From CAYQCE01 sp964415885 (GTDB taxonomy: Bacteria > Zixibacteria > MSB-5A5 > JAABVY01 > JAHJOQ01): 62,435 bases of DNA. The notes under the pieces are model-generated. The model was not told where the DNA came from. It made no database searches and was given only the letters and a program-made list of their open reading frames with translations. The position numbers and the translations under genes were made by a program. The stretch is taken from positions 1 through 62,435 of the forward strand of contig CAYQCE010000017.1 in NCBI GenBank assembly GCA_964415885.1, read 5' to 3'. The stretch's first letter is position 1. The number at the start of each line of letters is the position of its first letter. Below, piece after piece: positions 17,218-26,990 of the stretch.

Positions 17218-17336
17218 CGCAGATTCATTAGAGTGGTTCACAATGTGGTTGTGTGCCCGCCGTCGATTTGGTAAGTTCGAAACTATGATGTGACGGGTTC
17301 ATATAAGTAGAGAGTATAACGAGCGACGACGAGGCT

Positions 17337-20045
17337 ATGGTAGATACAGACTATCCCGTAGAGTATTACAAGAAAGATCCACTGAATTTGGTTTTTGCCG
17401 GCCTTGTGCTGGTAGTGTCCTTTATTGTCTATTTTCTCACTGTACAGCGCACGCTCTCTTTCTGGGACTGTGGCGAGTTCATAATGTGCGCATATGTTCT
17501 CGGGATTCCTCATCCCCCGGGGACACCGCTTTTCGTCCTTCTCGGCAATGTCGTTTCTAATTTTCCGATAGGCGAGGACCCATCGTTCAGGATCAATCTG
17601 ATCTCGTGCGTGTCTTCGGCGTTTGCCGCGATGCTCGGCTACCTGACCGCGACGTGGTTCATTAGGAGATGGTACACGGATCAGGAGATGACATTCTGGA
17701 AGCGTGTTACGGTCTATCTCGGCGGTCTGGTAGGCGGGTTCTACTTCGCATTCGGGCGCACAAACTGGAGCAACTCGGTTGAGGCCGAGGTGTATGGCGC
17801 TGCGATACTTTTTATGATGGCCACGATCTATCTTATGCTGCTCTGGGTTGATTACAGGAAGACTGCCCGAGGGGAAGCGTTCCTTGTCGCCATGGCCTAT
17901 CTCGCCACTCTCGCACTCGGTATGCACATGACCTCGTATGTTGTGATGCCGATGGCGTTTCTGCTAATAATCCTCGTCGATGAGGACTATCGGCGTAGCT
18001 GGCAGATTTGGATTACATATATAATACTCATGCTCGTTATCTACCAGGTCGTGCCTTTCATCATATCTGCGGCCTCATGGGTGACGATTGCCTGTATGGC
18101 GACTTATTGGGAGCGAATTAAGACAGGCTGGGTCTATACACTGGTATTGCCGGCGGTAGCCGTGTTCTTCTTTCTCGCCAAAGGAGCACCCTTTGTGCCC
18201 GTATTCGGCCTGTCGTTTTTCTTATGGTCGCTTTTGACTCTCACCGTGATGCGGCTTGATGCGGGTCAGAAGTTCTGGCGTACCGCGTTTCTTATTATGC
18301 TCGCAGCGCTGATGGGCTATTCTGTGCAGATTTTCATCCCGGTTAGGTCAGCTCAGAAGCCGCAGATGAACATGAATATACCCGACAACTGGGAGTCATT
18401 CAGGAGCTTTCTCGAACGCAAGCAGTACGGCTCGGAGAACATGATAACCCGTATGTTCGAACGTCGCGGCGAATTGAAGAACCAGTTCGGGAACCATCCG
18501 AGGATGGGCTTCTGGGGGTTCTTCAGTGAGCAGTATGGAATCAATGGCAAGAGATTTCTCGTTCTTTTCTTCATAGGATTGTACGGCATATACTATGCGA
18601 TTCGATTCCACTGGAAATCAGGGATTTTCATGTTCCTCCTCATATTGGCGGGTACCGTTGGACTTGTCTTATATATGAATTTCGCGGACGGGACCCGTGA
18701 AAACAGGATGGTCGGGGAGGGGCATCTCGAGGTCCGAGACAGAGACTACTTTTGGACGCCGGGATTCGTTCTCTTTGGCATCGCCATAGGATTGGGGGTG
18801 GCGGCGTTTTTTGACATCGTTCGCAGCCTTATGTCGAGTCAGAAAGTGCCCGGAATTGCGCGGAACGTTGTGCTCGGAGTCCTGTGCCTCGCAGTGCTGC
18901 TGCCATATTCGGCGATAGCGAAGAATTACTTCATCAATGACCGCTCGAGAAATTTCATTCCGTACGACTACGCCTGGAACATACTGCAGTCTGCATCAGA
19001 TGGGGCTGTGATGTTCACCAATGGCGACAATGACACATTTCCTGTATGGTGCTTGCAGTATGTCTACGGCGTTCGGCCCGACGTCAAGATCGCAAACCTT
19101 TCGCTGATCAACACGAACTGGTATATCAAGCAACTCAAACACAAGCTCGAAGTACCTATATCCTACACCGACGAGCAAATCGAGGGGCTCCGTCATATGC
19201 GAACGCCTGACGGGAATGTCTACCGGGTGCAGGATCAGATGATCGAGAATATCGTGAACACGAACAAGTGGGAGCAGCCTCTCGAATTCGCCGTGACAGT
19301 TGCGCAGAGGAACAAGGTATATCGCGGCAAGCCGCTCGACCCGTATATGCAGATGCACGGTATGTCTCTGCAGCTCTTCCCGAACAAGCAGCCGGATGCT
19401 GTTGAGCTCGAGGAAACCAAGAGGCTCTACTGGGAGGTGTTCAAGTATCGAGGTGTGACAGATACGACAGTATACAAGGATGAGAATGCGTCCCGCCTCG
19501 TGAACAACTACCTTTCCGGCTTCCTGATCATGGCGGACACTCTGCAACGGGCGGGCAAGGTAGACGAGGCTGCGAGCCACCTCTACAAGGCAATCGAACT
19601 CGTCGGCGGCGGAGTGGAGCCGTGGGCGTACCTCTGCAGGATGTATGTACTTGCGGGTAGATTCGAGGATGCCGAGAGAGTTCTCGATGAGGCTCCACCG
19701 GATATTCCGACCGACAGGCTTCGCATGTATCTCGCTACGGCTTATGCAGACAAAGGCGAGGTCGCGAAAGCCAAGAGCAACTACGAGATGGTGTGGGAGG
19801 AGTCTCCCGATTCTCGCGAGGTTTTCACTGAGATATTTCGCTTCTACTATGAAAATCAGATGCAGGCCGAACTTGCAAAGCTCCTCGCGGACTGGGCGCA
19901 GCGTCATCCCGAAGATCAGCAGGTCGTTGAGGCCTATGAGCAGCTGAAGAGAGAGGCCCCTCAGCTTTTCCAGGAAGATGAGACTTTGCCTGACACCCAG
20001 GAAATCCCTGCTGTAACTATTCCAGATACCGGAGCCGAAAACTAA
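17337..20045 (+). CDS. DUF2723 GT-C-type membrane glycosyltransferase with TPR tail
   Basis: This 902-residue protein belongs to the DUF2723 group, related to protein O-mannosyltransferases. The first cytosol-to-periplasm loop holds TLSFWDCGEF (residues about 42-51) with the acidic residues expected in GT-C catalytic sites. IPHPPGTPLF follows. About eleven to twelve membrane helices run to residue 530. A soluble periplasmic region then follows with a VMFTNGDNDTFPVWCLQY segment, and TPR-like helices lie at about 720-890. It probably transfers sugar from a polyprenyl-phosphate donor to a protein or glycan outside the inner membrane. It heads a compact operon with a GT4 enzyme and a flippase-like protein; the next start lies two bases after its stop. 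Confidence 0.85.
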   Translation: MVDTDYPVEYYKKDPLNLVFAGLVLVVSFIVYFLTVQRTLSFWDCGEFIMCAYVLGIPHPPGTPLFVLLGNVVSNFPIGEDPSFRINLISCVSSAFAAMLGYLTATWFIRRWYTDQEMTFWKRVTVYLGGLVGGFYFAFGRTNWSNSVEAEVYGAAILFMMATIYLMLLWVDYRKTARGEAFLVAMAYLATLALGMHMTSYVVMPMAFLLIILVDEDYRRSWQIWITYIILMLVIYQVVPFIISAASWVTIACMATYWERIKTGWVYTLVLPAVAVFFFLAKGAPFVPVFGLSFFLWSLLTLTVMRLDAGQKFWRTAFLIMLAALMGYSVQIFIPVRSAQKPQMNMNIPDNWESFRSFLERKQYGSENMITRMFERRGELKNQFGNHPRMGFWGFFSEQYGINGKRFLVLFFIGLYGIYYAIRFHWKSGIFMFLLILAGTVGLVLYMNFADGTRENRMVGEGHLEVRDRDYFWTPGFVLFGIAIGLGVAAFFDIVRSLMSSQKVPGIARNVVLGVLCLAVLLPYSAIAKNYFINDRSRNFIPYDYAWNILQSASDGAVMFTNGDNDTFPVWCLQYVYGVRPDVKIANLSLINTNWYIKQLKHKLEVPISYTDEQIEGLRHMRTPDGNVYRVQDQMIENIVNTNKWEQPLEFAVTVAQRNKVYRGKPLDPYMQMHGMSLQLFPNKQPDAVELEETKRLYWEVFKYRGVTDTTVYKDENASRLVNNYLSGFLIMADTLQRAGKVDEAASHLYKAIELVGGGVEPWAYLCRMYVLAGRFEDAERVLDEAPPDIPTDRLRMYLATAYADKGEVAKAKSNYEMVWEESPDSREVFTEIFRFYYENQMQAELAKLLADWAQRHPEDQQVVEAYEQLKREAPQLFQEDETLPDTQEIPAVTIPDTGAEN

Positions 20046-20046
20046 C

Positions 20047-21168
20047 TTGCGTATTCTTGCTGTCAATTGGCAGGACCCCAAGAACCCGTTCGCGGGTGGG
20101 GCCGAGATTCACCTGTGGGAGAATCTCAGGAGATTCGCGGCCGATGGAAACTCCGTTACTCTCGTTTGCAGCAGTTTCGAGGGGGCGTCCGACGAAGAGA
20201 CCTATGACAATATACGAGTTGTCCGAAAGGGCGGGCGTTCGCTCTTCAATTACGTCGCGCCCGGCGTTGTTCGGCGCGAACTCTCGCAAGACAGGTACGA
20301 TATTCTGCTCGAAGATATAAACAAGATACCGTTTTACACGCCGCTTTACACGTCGGACATACCGATCCTGTTCGTAATACCGCATCTCTTTGCAACGACT
20401 GTATTCCAGGAAATCAACTTCGTGCTCGGGACATACATATATCTCTGGGAGAAGCCTATTCAGTGGTGTTTCCGGAAGTATCCGTTCTGCGTAATCTCCG
20501 AATCGACCAAAGCGGATTTGGTGGCGCGCGGGATACCGGCTGAGAATGTCTCGGTCGTGGAGTGTGGCATCGATCATGATATGTACTCTCCGGGTGAATC
20601 CGTTACCAAGTACGAGAATCCCACTGCGCTGTACCTCGGGCGAATCAAGAAGTACAAGGGTGTTCAGTATGTCCTGAAGGCATGGCCCCGTGTTCTGAAG
20701 AATTATCCGGATGCACGTTTCATCGTCGCCGGTGACGGCGACTACCTGGGCAATCTTGTCGCCGAAGCGGGGCAGCTTGGTATCAACGATTCGGTCGAAT
20801 TTGCGGGTTATGTGTCCTCTGAGTCAAAGGTCGAGATGATGCGGCGGTCACATTGCATTATCTATCCCTCGCTGAAAGAGGGATGGGGCTTGACCAATAT
20901 CGAGGCGAATGCGTGCGGCACACTTGCTCTCGCAGCCAATTCACCCGGACTTCGCGACTCCGTCTCCGACGGAGTTTCGGGTCTTCTGTTCGAGCACGGG
21001 AATGTGCGTCAGTTGGCGGATTTGATAATCAGTGTGTTCTCTGACGAAAAACTTCGTTGCGATATCGAGCAGGGCGCTATAACATGGGCGGAAAGATTCA
21101 ACTGGGATACATCGGCGGAGAGGCTGCTGGACGTTATGCGCCAGACTGTGACTAAAGGCAGGCCATAG
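20047..21168 (+). CDS. Glycosyltransferase family 4
   Basis: The 373-residue GT-B-fold enzyme has an N-terminal acceptor domain (NPFAGGAEIHLWENL, residues about 13-27). The C-terminal domain starts at ALYLGRIKKYKGV. The GT4 donor-binding EX7E motif is present as KEGWGLTNIEANACG (residues about 278-292), with VIAGDGDY preceding it. It transfers a hexose from a nucleotide sugar in the cytosol, probably to a lipid carrier or surface glycan. The start is TTG, two bases after the stop of the DUF2723 gene. The downstream UPF0104 protein fits a pathway that builds and moves a lipid-linked sugar. Confidence 0.9.
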   Translation: MRILAVNWQDPKNPFAGGAEIHLWENLRRFAADGNSVTLVCSSFEGASDEETYDNIRVVRKGGRSLFNYVAPGVVRRELSQDRYDILLEDINKIPFYTPLYTSDIPILFVIPHLFATTVFQEINFVLGTYIYLWEKPIQWCFRKYPFCVISESTKADLVARGIPAENVSVVECGIDHDMYSPGESVTKYENPTALYLGRIKKYKGVQYVLKAWPRVLKNYPDARFIVAGDGDYLGNLVAEAGQLGINDSVEFAGYVSSESKVEMMRRSHCIIYPSLKEGWGLTNIEANACGTLALAANSPGLRDSVSDGVSGLLFEHGNVRQLADLIISVFSDEKLRCDIEQGAITWAERFNWDTSAERLLDVMRQTVTKGRP

Positions 21169-21197
21169 GAATATACAAGATATCGGAGTTCGCAGGT

Positions 21198-22217
21198 TTG
21201 GATTATAAGACTCGCAGAAAGATACTTGTAGTTGTCGGCTACGCAATCTCCATATTCCTGATCTACTTCGCATTTCGCAAGGTGGAGTTTGCCGAGCTGT
21301 GGAATTCTCTCAGGTCGGCGAACTATCTCTGGATAGTCCCAAATCTGCTTGTTGTAATGCTCGCCATGTACTACCGTGCATATCGCTGGAAGTTTATGGT
21401 GAATCCGATAAAAGAGATTTCGATGGATAAGCTCTTCGCATCCACCATGATCGGATTCATGGCCTCGAACGTGCTTCCACTGAGGCTCGGAGAGTTTGTC
21501 CGGGCATGGTCTCTCGGCAGGATCACGGATACATCCCGATCGGCGGTTTTGGCTACTGTCGTGATCGAGAGGATTTATGATTCGTTTGCGCTGCTTACGA
21601 TGTTCACGCTCATTTTGCTTTTCAAACGACTGCCGCTGCCGGATGAGCTTCAGAGTTTCGGCTACATCTTCCTGCTTGCCAACCTTGCGGGTCTCGGGAT
21701 TCTGATCTTCCTCAAGATCAACCCGAGTGCGACGCTCAATCTCCTGTCCAGAATATTCTCGATCTTCCCGCGCAAGATAGCGAAGAAGGTCATGGAGCTC
21801 TTCGAGAAATTTACTGATGGCCTTGAGGTTATGGGCAACTTCCCTGTTGTCATTCGTCTTGCCTGGCAGTCGCTGGTGCTTTGGTTTTTGACCGGTATAT
21901 CCAACTACTTTGTATTTCTCGCCTTTGGTCTCGACTTACCGCTCGAAGCATCATTTGTCGTACTCGTGATCGTCTCGATCGGGATAATGATACCGCAGTC
22001 TCCGGGATTCGTCGGAGGGTATCACATATGTGTGTGGTATGCGCTGAAGCCGTATGGCATCAACCAGGATATCGCAATGGCTGTGGCGGTAGTTCTGCAT
22101 GGCGCTCAGTACATAGTCATAACACTCGTCGGCTTCTATTACCTCCGCCGGGAGCATCTCTCCCTGAAGGAAGCGGAAGAGGAGTCTATCTCGGAAGAAG
22201 AGGCATCTGCGAGTTAA
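21198..22217 (+). CDS. UPF0104 / LPG-synthase-type transmembrane protein
   Basis: This 339-residue integral membrane protein has about eight hydrophobic segments. The family hallmarks are visible: an early YYRAYRWKFM segment, NVLPLRLGEFVRAW near residue 90, and IPQSPGFVGGYH near 270. The family covers the membrane half of lysyl-phosphatidylglycerol synthase (MprF) and AglD-like proteins near glycosyltransferases, with proposed lipid flippase or glycan roles. There is no tRNA-dependent acyltransferase domain, so it cannot make lysyl-PG alone. A TTG start with GGAG upstream is used. Context suggests work with the two preceding glycosyltransferases. The last 15 residues are acidic and cytosolic. 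Confidence 0.85.
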   Translation: MDYKTRRKILVVVGYAISIFLIYFAFRKVEFAELWNSLRSANYLWIVPNLLVVMLAMYYRAYRWKFMVNPIKEISMDKLFASTMIGFMASNVLPLRLGEFVRAWSLGRITDTSRSAVLATVVIERIYDSFALLTMFTLILLFKRLPLPDELQSFGYIFLLANLAGLGILIFLKINPSATLNLLSRIFSIFPRKIAKKVMELFEKFTDGLEVMGNFPVVIRLAWQSLVLWFLTGISNYFVFLAFGLDLPLEASFVVLVIVSIGIMIPQSPGFVGGYHICVWYALKPYGINQDIAMAVAVVLHGAQYIVITLVGFYYLRREHLSLKEAEEESISEEEASAS

Positions 22218-22300
22218 AACCCTTGATATGCATCTGTTGACATAGACTATTTGGTCTCATATCCCCCGAAATCCCAAGTGCCTGGCCGACGATTCTTTTG

Positions 22301-22328
22301 TTGACTATCTTGGACCATGAATTATCTT
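22301..22328 (+). promoter_or_regulatory. Predicted promoter of the subtilase gene
   Basis: TTGACT (22301-22306) and TATCTT (22323-22328) are 16 bases apart. The element covers the alternative ATG at 22317, supporting the start at 22371. Confidence 0.55.
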
Positions 22329-22370
22329 AAATTTACACACGTACTTACCTGCGAAACATTTGGAGGAAAA

Positions 22371-25300
22371 ATGCAAAGACGGCTATCCGCACTGTTAGCG
22401 GCTTTGCTGTTTGTCTCTCTATCAGCGATTTCCGCCCCTGCCCAGGAGGCAATCAACGGCGTGGAGATCCTTGAGGCGAAATGGCAGGGCGAAGATATCG
22501 AGTATCTCGATCGCGAAATTCTCGTGATGTTGAATCACGGCGTCACACAGGATGAATTCGCCGCAAAGCTCGCTCCCTATAACATTGAAATTGTACGGGA
22601 CGCCGACCGTTTCGGATTCCTGAAGCTCGTTGCCGGGAGCCGGGATGCACATTTTGATCTGATCGAAACAATAGATCGGATGGATGTCACGCGTTATGCC
22701 GAACCGAATATGGTAGACCGGCTATATCTGACGCCCGATGATCCTCGTTTTGACGAGCAGTGGCACTACCACAACACCGGACAGGTTCCGCCGGGCGGAA
22801 CGCCGGACGCGGATATCGATGCTCCCGAGGGCTGGGACATCTCAACCGGCGGCGCAGTCATCCGCGTCGGTGTGCTCGACAGCGGTATCCCAATTGAGGC
22901 CGGCCAGTTGAGTCATGAGGACCTCGATGATCCCATGCGTTATTTCTTCGGCTATGACTTCTCTAACGGAGATACCGAACCGAGAGACGACAACGGTCAT
23001 GGTACTCATGTTTCCGGGACAATCGCTGCCGAGACCGACAACGGAACCGGTGTTGCCGGCGTAAGCTGGAATGCTGAGATTCTCGCGATCAAGGTTTTTG
23101 ATGCCAACGGAAGCGGGTCGCACGAGAATTTCCGTGATGGCTGTATTTACGCTGTTGATAACGGATGCCAGGTGATAAACTACTCCGGCGGTGGGTCCGA
23201 GGGCGCCACTAAGGAGCACGGCGTGGCTTACGCCGACACCAACAATGTAGTTGTGTGTGCTGCAGCCGGGAATAACTGGCAGGGCTCGGTTTCATGGCCC
23301 GGCGCGTACGCAGCCAGCTACGATAACGTCATCTGCGTGTCATCGGTTGATCACAACGACCAGTCTTCGCCCTTCTCGAGCATCGGGCCATCGGTAACGG
23401 TTTCCGCACCGGGTGGGTACGGTTCCCCTTTTGATTCCGACGATATTTTGTCGACATACCCGAACTATCCGGTTACGATCACGACCGATTACGGTCTTCC
23501 GTTGAACTATGGTCCCTTGGCCGGAACTTCGATGGCGACACCGCACGTTGCCGGTTTCGCGGCACTGATTCTTTCGATGAATCCGGGATTGAGTGCTGAT
23601 TCCGTTCGCAGGATTATGGAGAATACATCGGATGACCTCGGACCCGCCGGATTCGACAATCAGTTCGGATGGGGACGAATCAACGTATACAACGCGCTCT
23701 CTCAGATGGGTGCGATCGTTATCTCGCACAGCCCTTTGACAGACACGAGAGACACGCTTGTGGATTATGAGGTGCTCTGCCAGATATACGCAGATACTAC
23801 TCTCGTCACCGACTCTGTGCTGCTCCGCTACGAGATCGATGCAATCGAGTATTCTGAGGTCTTGCAGCCAACCGGAGGGCTCAATGAGTATAACGCTTAC
23901 ATACCGTCACAGTCTCCGGGCACCGTGATTGACTACTCTCTGTTCGCGAAAACCGTTGCGGGCGATACTGATTCGACGGACGTTTATTCGTTCAGGGTTA
24001 TCGATTATGAGGCAGAACTCACGACCTTAATCGAACAGAAGTCCGGCGGTGTGGACGATACGCTCTGGTATGACTTGACTGTAACCAATATGGGAGTACT
24101 GGATGATACTTATGATCTGACAGTGACCGGTGCTGCCTGGCAGACTACAATGTATGACTATCTCGGTCAGACTGAGATTACGCAAACTCCAAATTTGCTG
24201 ATGGATGAGAGCTTCGATTTCAAGGTGTCGGTGATCATACCGTCGAGTCAGTACGGAGATACTGATACGGCAACAGTCGCAGCGACATCGACTGGCGACC
24301 CGTCTATCAGCTCGGAACTCGACCTCCGCACGACCTCGGTCGGTGAGCCGTGGGATGTCCCGTTCGTGGATAATTTCCCATCGACAACGATAGATATTGG
24401 CAAATGGGTGATAGTCGACGGCGCGGAAGTGAATGACGTCGGTCTCGAAGAGCCGTCATATCCTTACAGTTTGAATCTGAACGGTGATCCGTCCGGCGGC
24501 GACCAGGTGACCTCGCAGGCCATCGATCTGGATGGACAGGTCAATGCGCTCGTGCGGTACTCGTATCAGCAGACCGGTGGCGGGGAATCACCGGATGCCG
24601 GCGATGACCTCGTTGTTTCGTACTTCAACAATGCCGGCATATGGCTGTCGTTGAACACCCACTTCGGCGATGGTCCCGACATGACAGAGTACGTTGAGGT
24701 CGAGATCAACCTGCCGGCAGATGCTCTCCATGGTGCATTCGCGATAAGATTCGAGTGCTCAGCCACGTCCGGCGCGTACGATGACTGGTTCATCGATGAC
24801 GTATATGTTGGACCGCCGCCGCAATTCGATCTGTCGATATCGCCTTCCGAGGTGGAGTCGTACGGCGCTGCCGGCGACACGGCTGTGCATGCGATTTACG
24901 TCATAAATGACGGACTTCAAACCGATACATATTCACTTGCTGACTCTGCCGCTATCTGGCCGGTGTCATTTTGGGATCAAACCGGAACTACTCAGATCAC
25001 TGAGACCGATCCGGTTTCGCCGGGCGATTCGATCAAGGTAGTCGTTAAGGTGGAAGTCCCGGATGCCACCCCGTTTGGTGACGACGATGGCGCCTGGGTC
25101 AAGGCAACATCGGCAGGCGATGCGTTCGTTGAGGATCGCGCGCTCGTGACATCGATCTCCAATGGCCCGATCGGCCAGTTCCCGTGGTTCGACAACTTCC
25201 CGGATGCCACGCTCGACGACCTGAAATGGACATTCCGAGTAGGAGCACACCTCGTGACCGAGGCTCCCAATCCGCCGTCGCCGCCGCGCACACTGAATAT

Positions 25301-26915
25301 GGATGGCGGCAATGATACGCTGGTTTCGCAGACAATCGACATGTCTGCGCTCGAGAATGCCTGGTTTTTCTATGCATTCCAGAGAGGCGGAGTAGGCGAT
25401 CCGCCTGAGAACGGCGATGATCTCGTGTTTGAATTCAGGAGTTCGGTTGGCGAGTGGGCTGAGCTGTCTCGCCAGGAGGGTGGTCTGCCAAACACGGGTG
25501 GCTTCGAGATAGTCTCGATCCCTCTTCCGGGTGCATTCCTTCATGGCCAGTTCCAGTTCAGGATTCTCTCGTTTGGTTCGGGAGCGGGACAGGATGACTG
25601 GTATGTGGATGACATCAACATCGACTACGCTCCTGCGATTACGGTGATTCCGTCATCGTTCAGCTACACGCTCCCGATCGGCGATTCGACGGCTGGCGAG
25701 GTCGTTATCGACAATGGTGGGCCGGGTATGCTGTGGTACAGTGTAAATGTAGTTCCCGAGATCAACCCGCTGTCCACGATAGGCCAGTTGATTGCTTCCG
25801 GGAATGTGGCGCCCGCGACGTACGAGGTGGATCAGTCAGCGTTCGACGTCGAGCCTGTCAAGGGAGTCAGCGCCGGGCCTCCGGGAACGGATGTCGTCTT
25901 TGACGCCGGCGGACCTGATACCTACGGTCACATGTGGATAGATTCGGATGAGTCCGGCGGACCCGAGTTCGACTGGATCGATATCCAGGCAACGGGTATT
26001 GAAATCCTCGGACTCACGGACGACAACTACGTTGGCCCGTTCGACATCGGATTCAGCTTCGAATATTACGGAACCGAATATGTCGAGTTCTGGGTCGGTT
26101 CGAACGGCATAATCGGATTTGGAGATACCGCCAACTACAAGTCGTATCTCAAGGATATGCTGCCGAATACGACGACACCTAATAACATCCTGGCATGGTG
26201 CTGGGATGATCTGAATATTCTCGATGGCAACAACCCCGACGGTAAGGTTCTTTACGAACAGCAGGGTGACAAGACCGTCATCCAGTTTGTAGACTATCCG
26301 AAGTACAACGCTGCGCCGGGAGAGGTCATAAATGCTGAAATTATCCTCTTCAAGGATGGCACAATCAAGTACCAGTATGATACGATCGGTGATGGTTTCG
26401 AGAAGGATGATTGCACGGTCGGGATCGAGAATGTGGACGGTTCCGATGGATTGACAGTCGTGTATAAGGCCGACTATCTGCACGATTCACTCGCAGTCCT
26501 CTTTACGAACCCGATGGGATGGATCGATATGACACTCGAGAGCGGCTATCTTGCCGCACTCGAGGCCGACACACTGCCGTTCTCAATCACCACTGAGGGG
26601 ATGGACGTGGGAATGTATTCGGCGAATATAAAGGTTATATCCAACGATCCGGATCCGGGTGAGTCACTCATTGAGGCTCCGATCGATCTTACGATCGAGG
26701 ATGCTTATACCTGCGGTGATGTCAACGAAGACGAGAGCATCGATGTCGACGATATCGTATTCCTCGTCAACTATGTATTCAACGGGGGGCCCGCGCCGGC
26801 GGTTATCGAAGCGGCGAACGTGAACTGCAGTGGAGGGGTGGATATCGACGATATTACATACCTGATTGTCCATGTGTTCCAGGGCGGACCCGATCCTTGT
26901 ATCGACTGTCCGTAA
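22371..26915 (+). CDS. Secreted subtilisin-family (S8) protease with dockerin pair
   Basis: This 1514-residue precursor has a signal peptide (LLAALLFVSLSAI, cut near APA-QE) and a propeptide to about residue 115. The S8 catalytic domain has Asp170 (VGVLDSG), His210 (NGHGTHVSG) and Ser387 (GTSMATPHVAG), all intact. Two similar modules follow, each an Ig-like segment (DTYSL..) plus a jelly-roll opening PF/WFDNFP and ending DDWF/YVDD. They span about 560-820 and 820-1090. A further beta-rich domain has FEYYGTEYVEFWVGSNG. The C-terminus carries two dockerin loops (DVNEDESIDVDD, NVNCSGGVDIDD) with YVFNGGP. The start ATG has GGAGG five bases upstream; the ATG at 22317 lies inside the promoter. It should degrade proteins outside the cell or on its surface. 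Confidence 0.93.
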   Translation: MQRRLSALLAALLFVSLSAISAPAQEAINGVEILEAKWQGEDIEYLDREILVMLNHGVTQDEFAAKLAPYNIEIVRDADRFGFLKLVAGSRDAHFDLIETIDRMDVTRYAEPNMVDRLYLTPDDPRFDEQWHYHNTGQVPPGGTPDADIDAPEGWDISTGGAVIRVGVLDSGIPIEAGQLSHEDLDDPMRYFFGYDFSNGDTEPRDDNGHGTHVSGTIAAETDNGTGVAGVSWNAEILAIKVFDANGSGSHENFRDGCIYAVDNGCQVINYSGGGSEGATKEHGVAYADTNNVVVCAAAGNNWQGSVSWPGAYAASYDNVICVSSVDHNDQSSPFSSIGPSVTVSAPGGYGSPFDSDDILSTYPNYPVTITTDYGLPLNYGPLAGTSMATPHVAGFAALILSMNPGLSADSVRRIMENTSDDLGPAGFDNQFGWGRINVYNALSQMGAIVISHSPLTDTRDTLVDYEVLCQIYADTTLVTDSVLLRYEIDAIEYSEVLQPTGGLNEYNAYIPSQSPGTVIDYSLFAKTVAGDTDSTDVYSFRVIDYEAELTTLIEQKSGGVDDTLWYDLTVTNMGVLDDTYDLTVTGAAWQTTMYDYLGQTEITQTPNLLMDESFDFKVSVIIPSSQYGDTDTATVAATSTGDPSISSELDLRTTSVGEPWDVPFVDNFPSTTIDIGKWVIVDGAEVNDVGLEEPSYPYSLNLNGDPSGGDQVTSQAIDLDGQVNALVRYSYQQTGGGESPDAGDDLVVSYFNNAGIWLSLNTHFGDGPDMTEYVEVEINLPADALHGAFAIRFECSATSGAYDDWFIDDVYVGPPPQFDLSISPSEVESYGAAGDTAVHAIYVINDGLQTDTYSLADSAAIWPVSFWDQTGTTQITETDPVSPGDSIKVVVKVEVPDATPFGDDDGAWVKATSAGDAFVEDRALVTSISNGPIGQFPWFDNFPDATLDDLKWTFRVGAHLVTEAPNPPSPPRTLNMDGGNDTLVSQTIDMSALENAWFFYAFQRGGVGDPPENGDDLVFEFRSSVGEWAELSRQEGGLPNTGGFEIVSIPLPGAFLHGQFQFRILSFGSGAGQDDWYVDDINIDYAPAITVIPSSFSYTLPIGDSTAGEVVIDNGGPGMLWYSVNVVPEINPLSTIGQLIASGNVAPATYEVDQSAFDVEPVKGVSAGPPGTDVVFDAGGPDTYGHMWIDSDESGGPEFDWIDIQATGIEILGLTDDNYVGPFDIGFSFEYYGTEYVEFWVGSNGIIGFGDTANYKSYLKDMLPNTTTPNNILAWCWDDLNILDGNNPDGKVLYEQQGDKTVIQFVDYPKYNAAPGEVINAEIILFKDGTIKYQYDTIGDGFEKDDCTVGIENVDGSDGLTVVYKADYLHDSLAVLFTNPMGWIDMTLESGYLAALEADTLPFSITTEGMDVGMYSANIKVISNDPDPGESLIEAPIDLTIEDAYTCGDVNEDESIDVDDIVFLVNYVFNGGPAPAVIEAANVNCSGGVDIDDITYLIVHVFQGGPDPCIDCP

Positions 26916-26952
26916 TGCAGTGCTTCGGCCATTGCCTCATTGAGAAAAAAAG

Positions 26953-26983
26953 AGCCCCGCGATATGTGTCGCGGGGCTTTGAT
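26953..26983. terminator. Bidirectional rho-independent terminator
   Basis: AGCCCCGCGA (26953-26962) and TCGCGGGGCT (26969-26978) form a perfect 10-bp stem with a 6-base loop. An A-run lies on the left and TT on the right. It sits between the convergent subtilase and RNA methyltransferase genes and can serve both. Confidence 0.9.
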
Positions 26984-26990
26984 GTGACTT

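Noticed and set aside
17243..17293. A 16-codon ORF (MWLCARRR...) between a possible promoter and the DUF2723 gene, a candidate leader peptide
   Set aside because: No ribosome site, weak promoter, no attenuator hairpin and no run of one amino acid apart from three Arg; chance is likely.
18996..20081. Long open frame of 361 codons on the minus strand opposite the DUF2723 gene
   Set aside because: It mirrors the coding gene, has no recognisable domain and no ribosome site; a shadow of codon bias.
22237..22265. Second promoter-like site TTGACA-17-TATCCC ahead of the subtilase
   Set aside because: The -10 box is poor and a better one lies 60 bases downstream.
22317..22370. Upstream ATG that would lengthen the subtilase by 18 residues
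   Set aside because: It lies within the predicted promoter and spoils the signal peptide; the ATG at 22371 has GGAGG.
24966..25544. 192-codon minus-strand ORF inside the subtilase gene
   Set aside because: Lies fully inside a well-supported protease frame and encodes an Arg/Cys-rich product without family resemblance.
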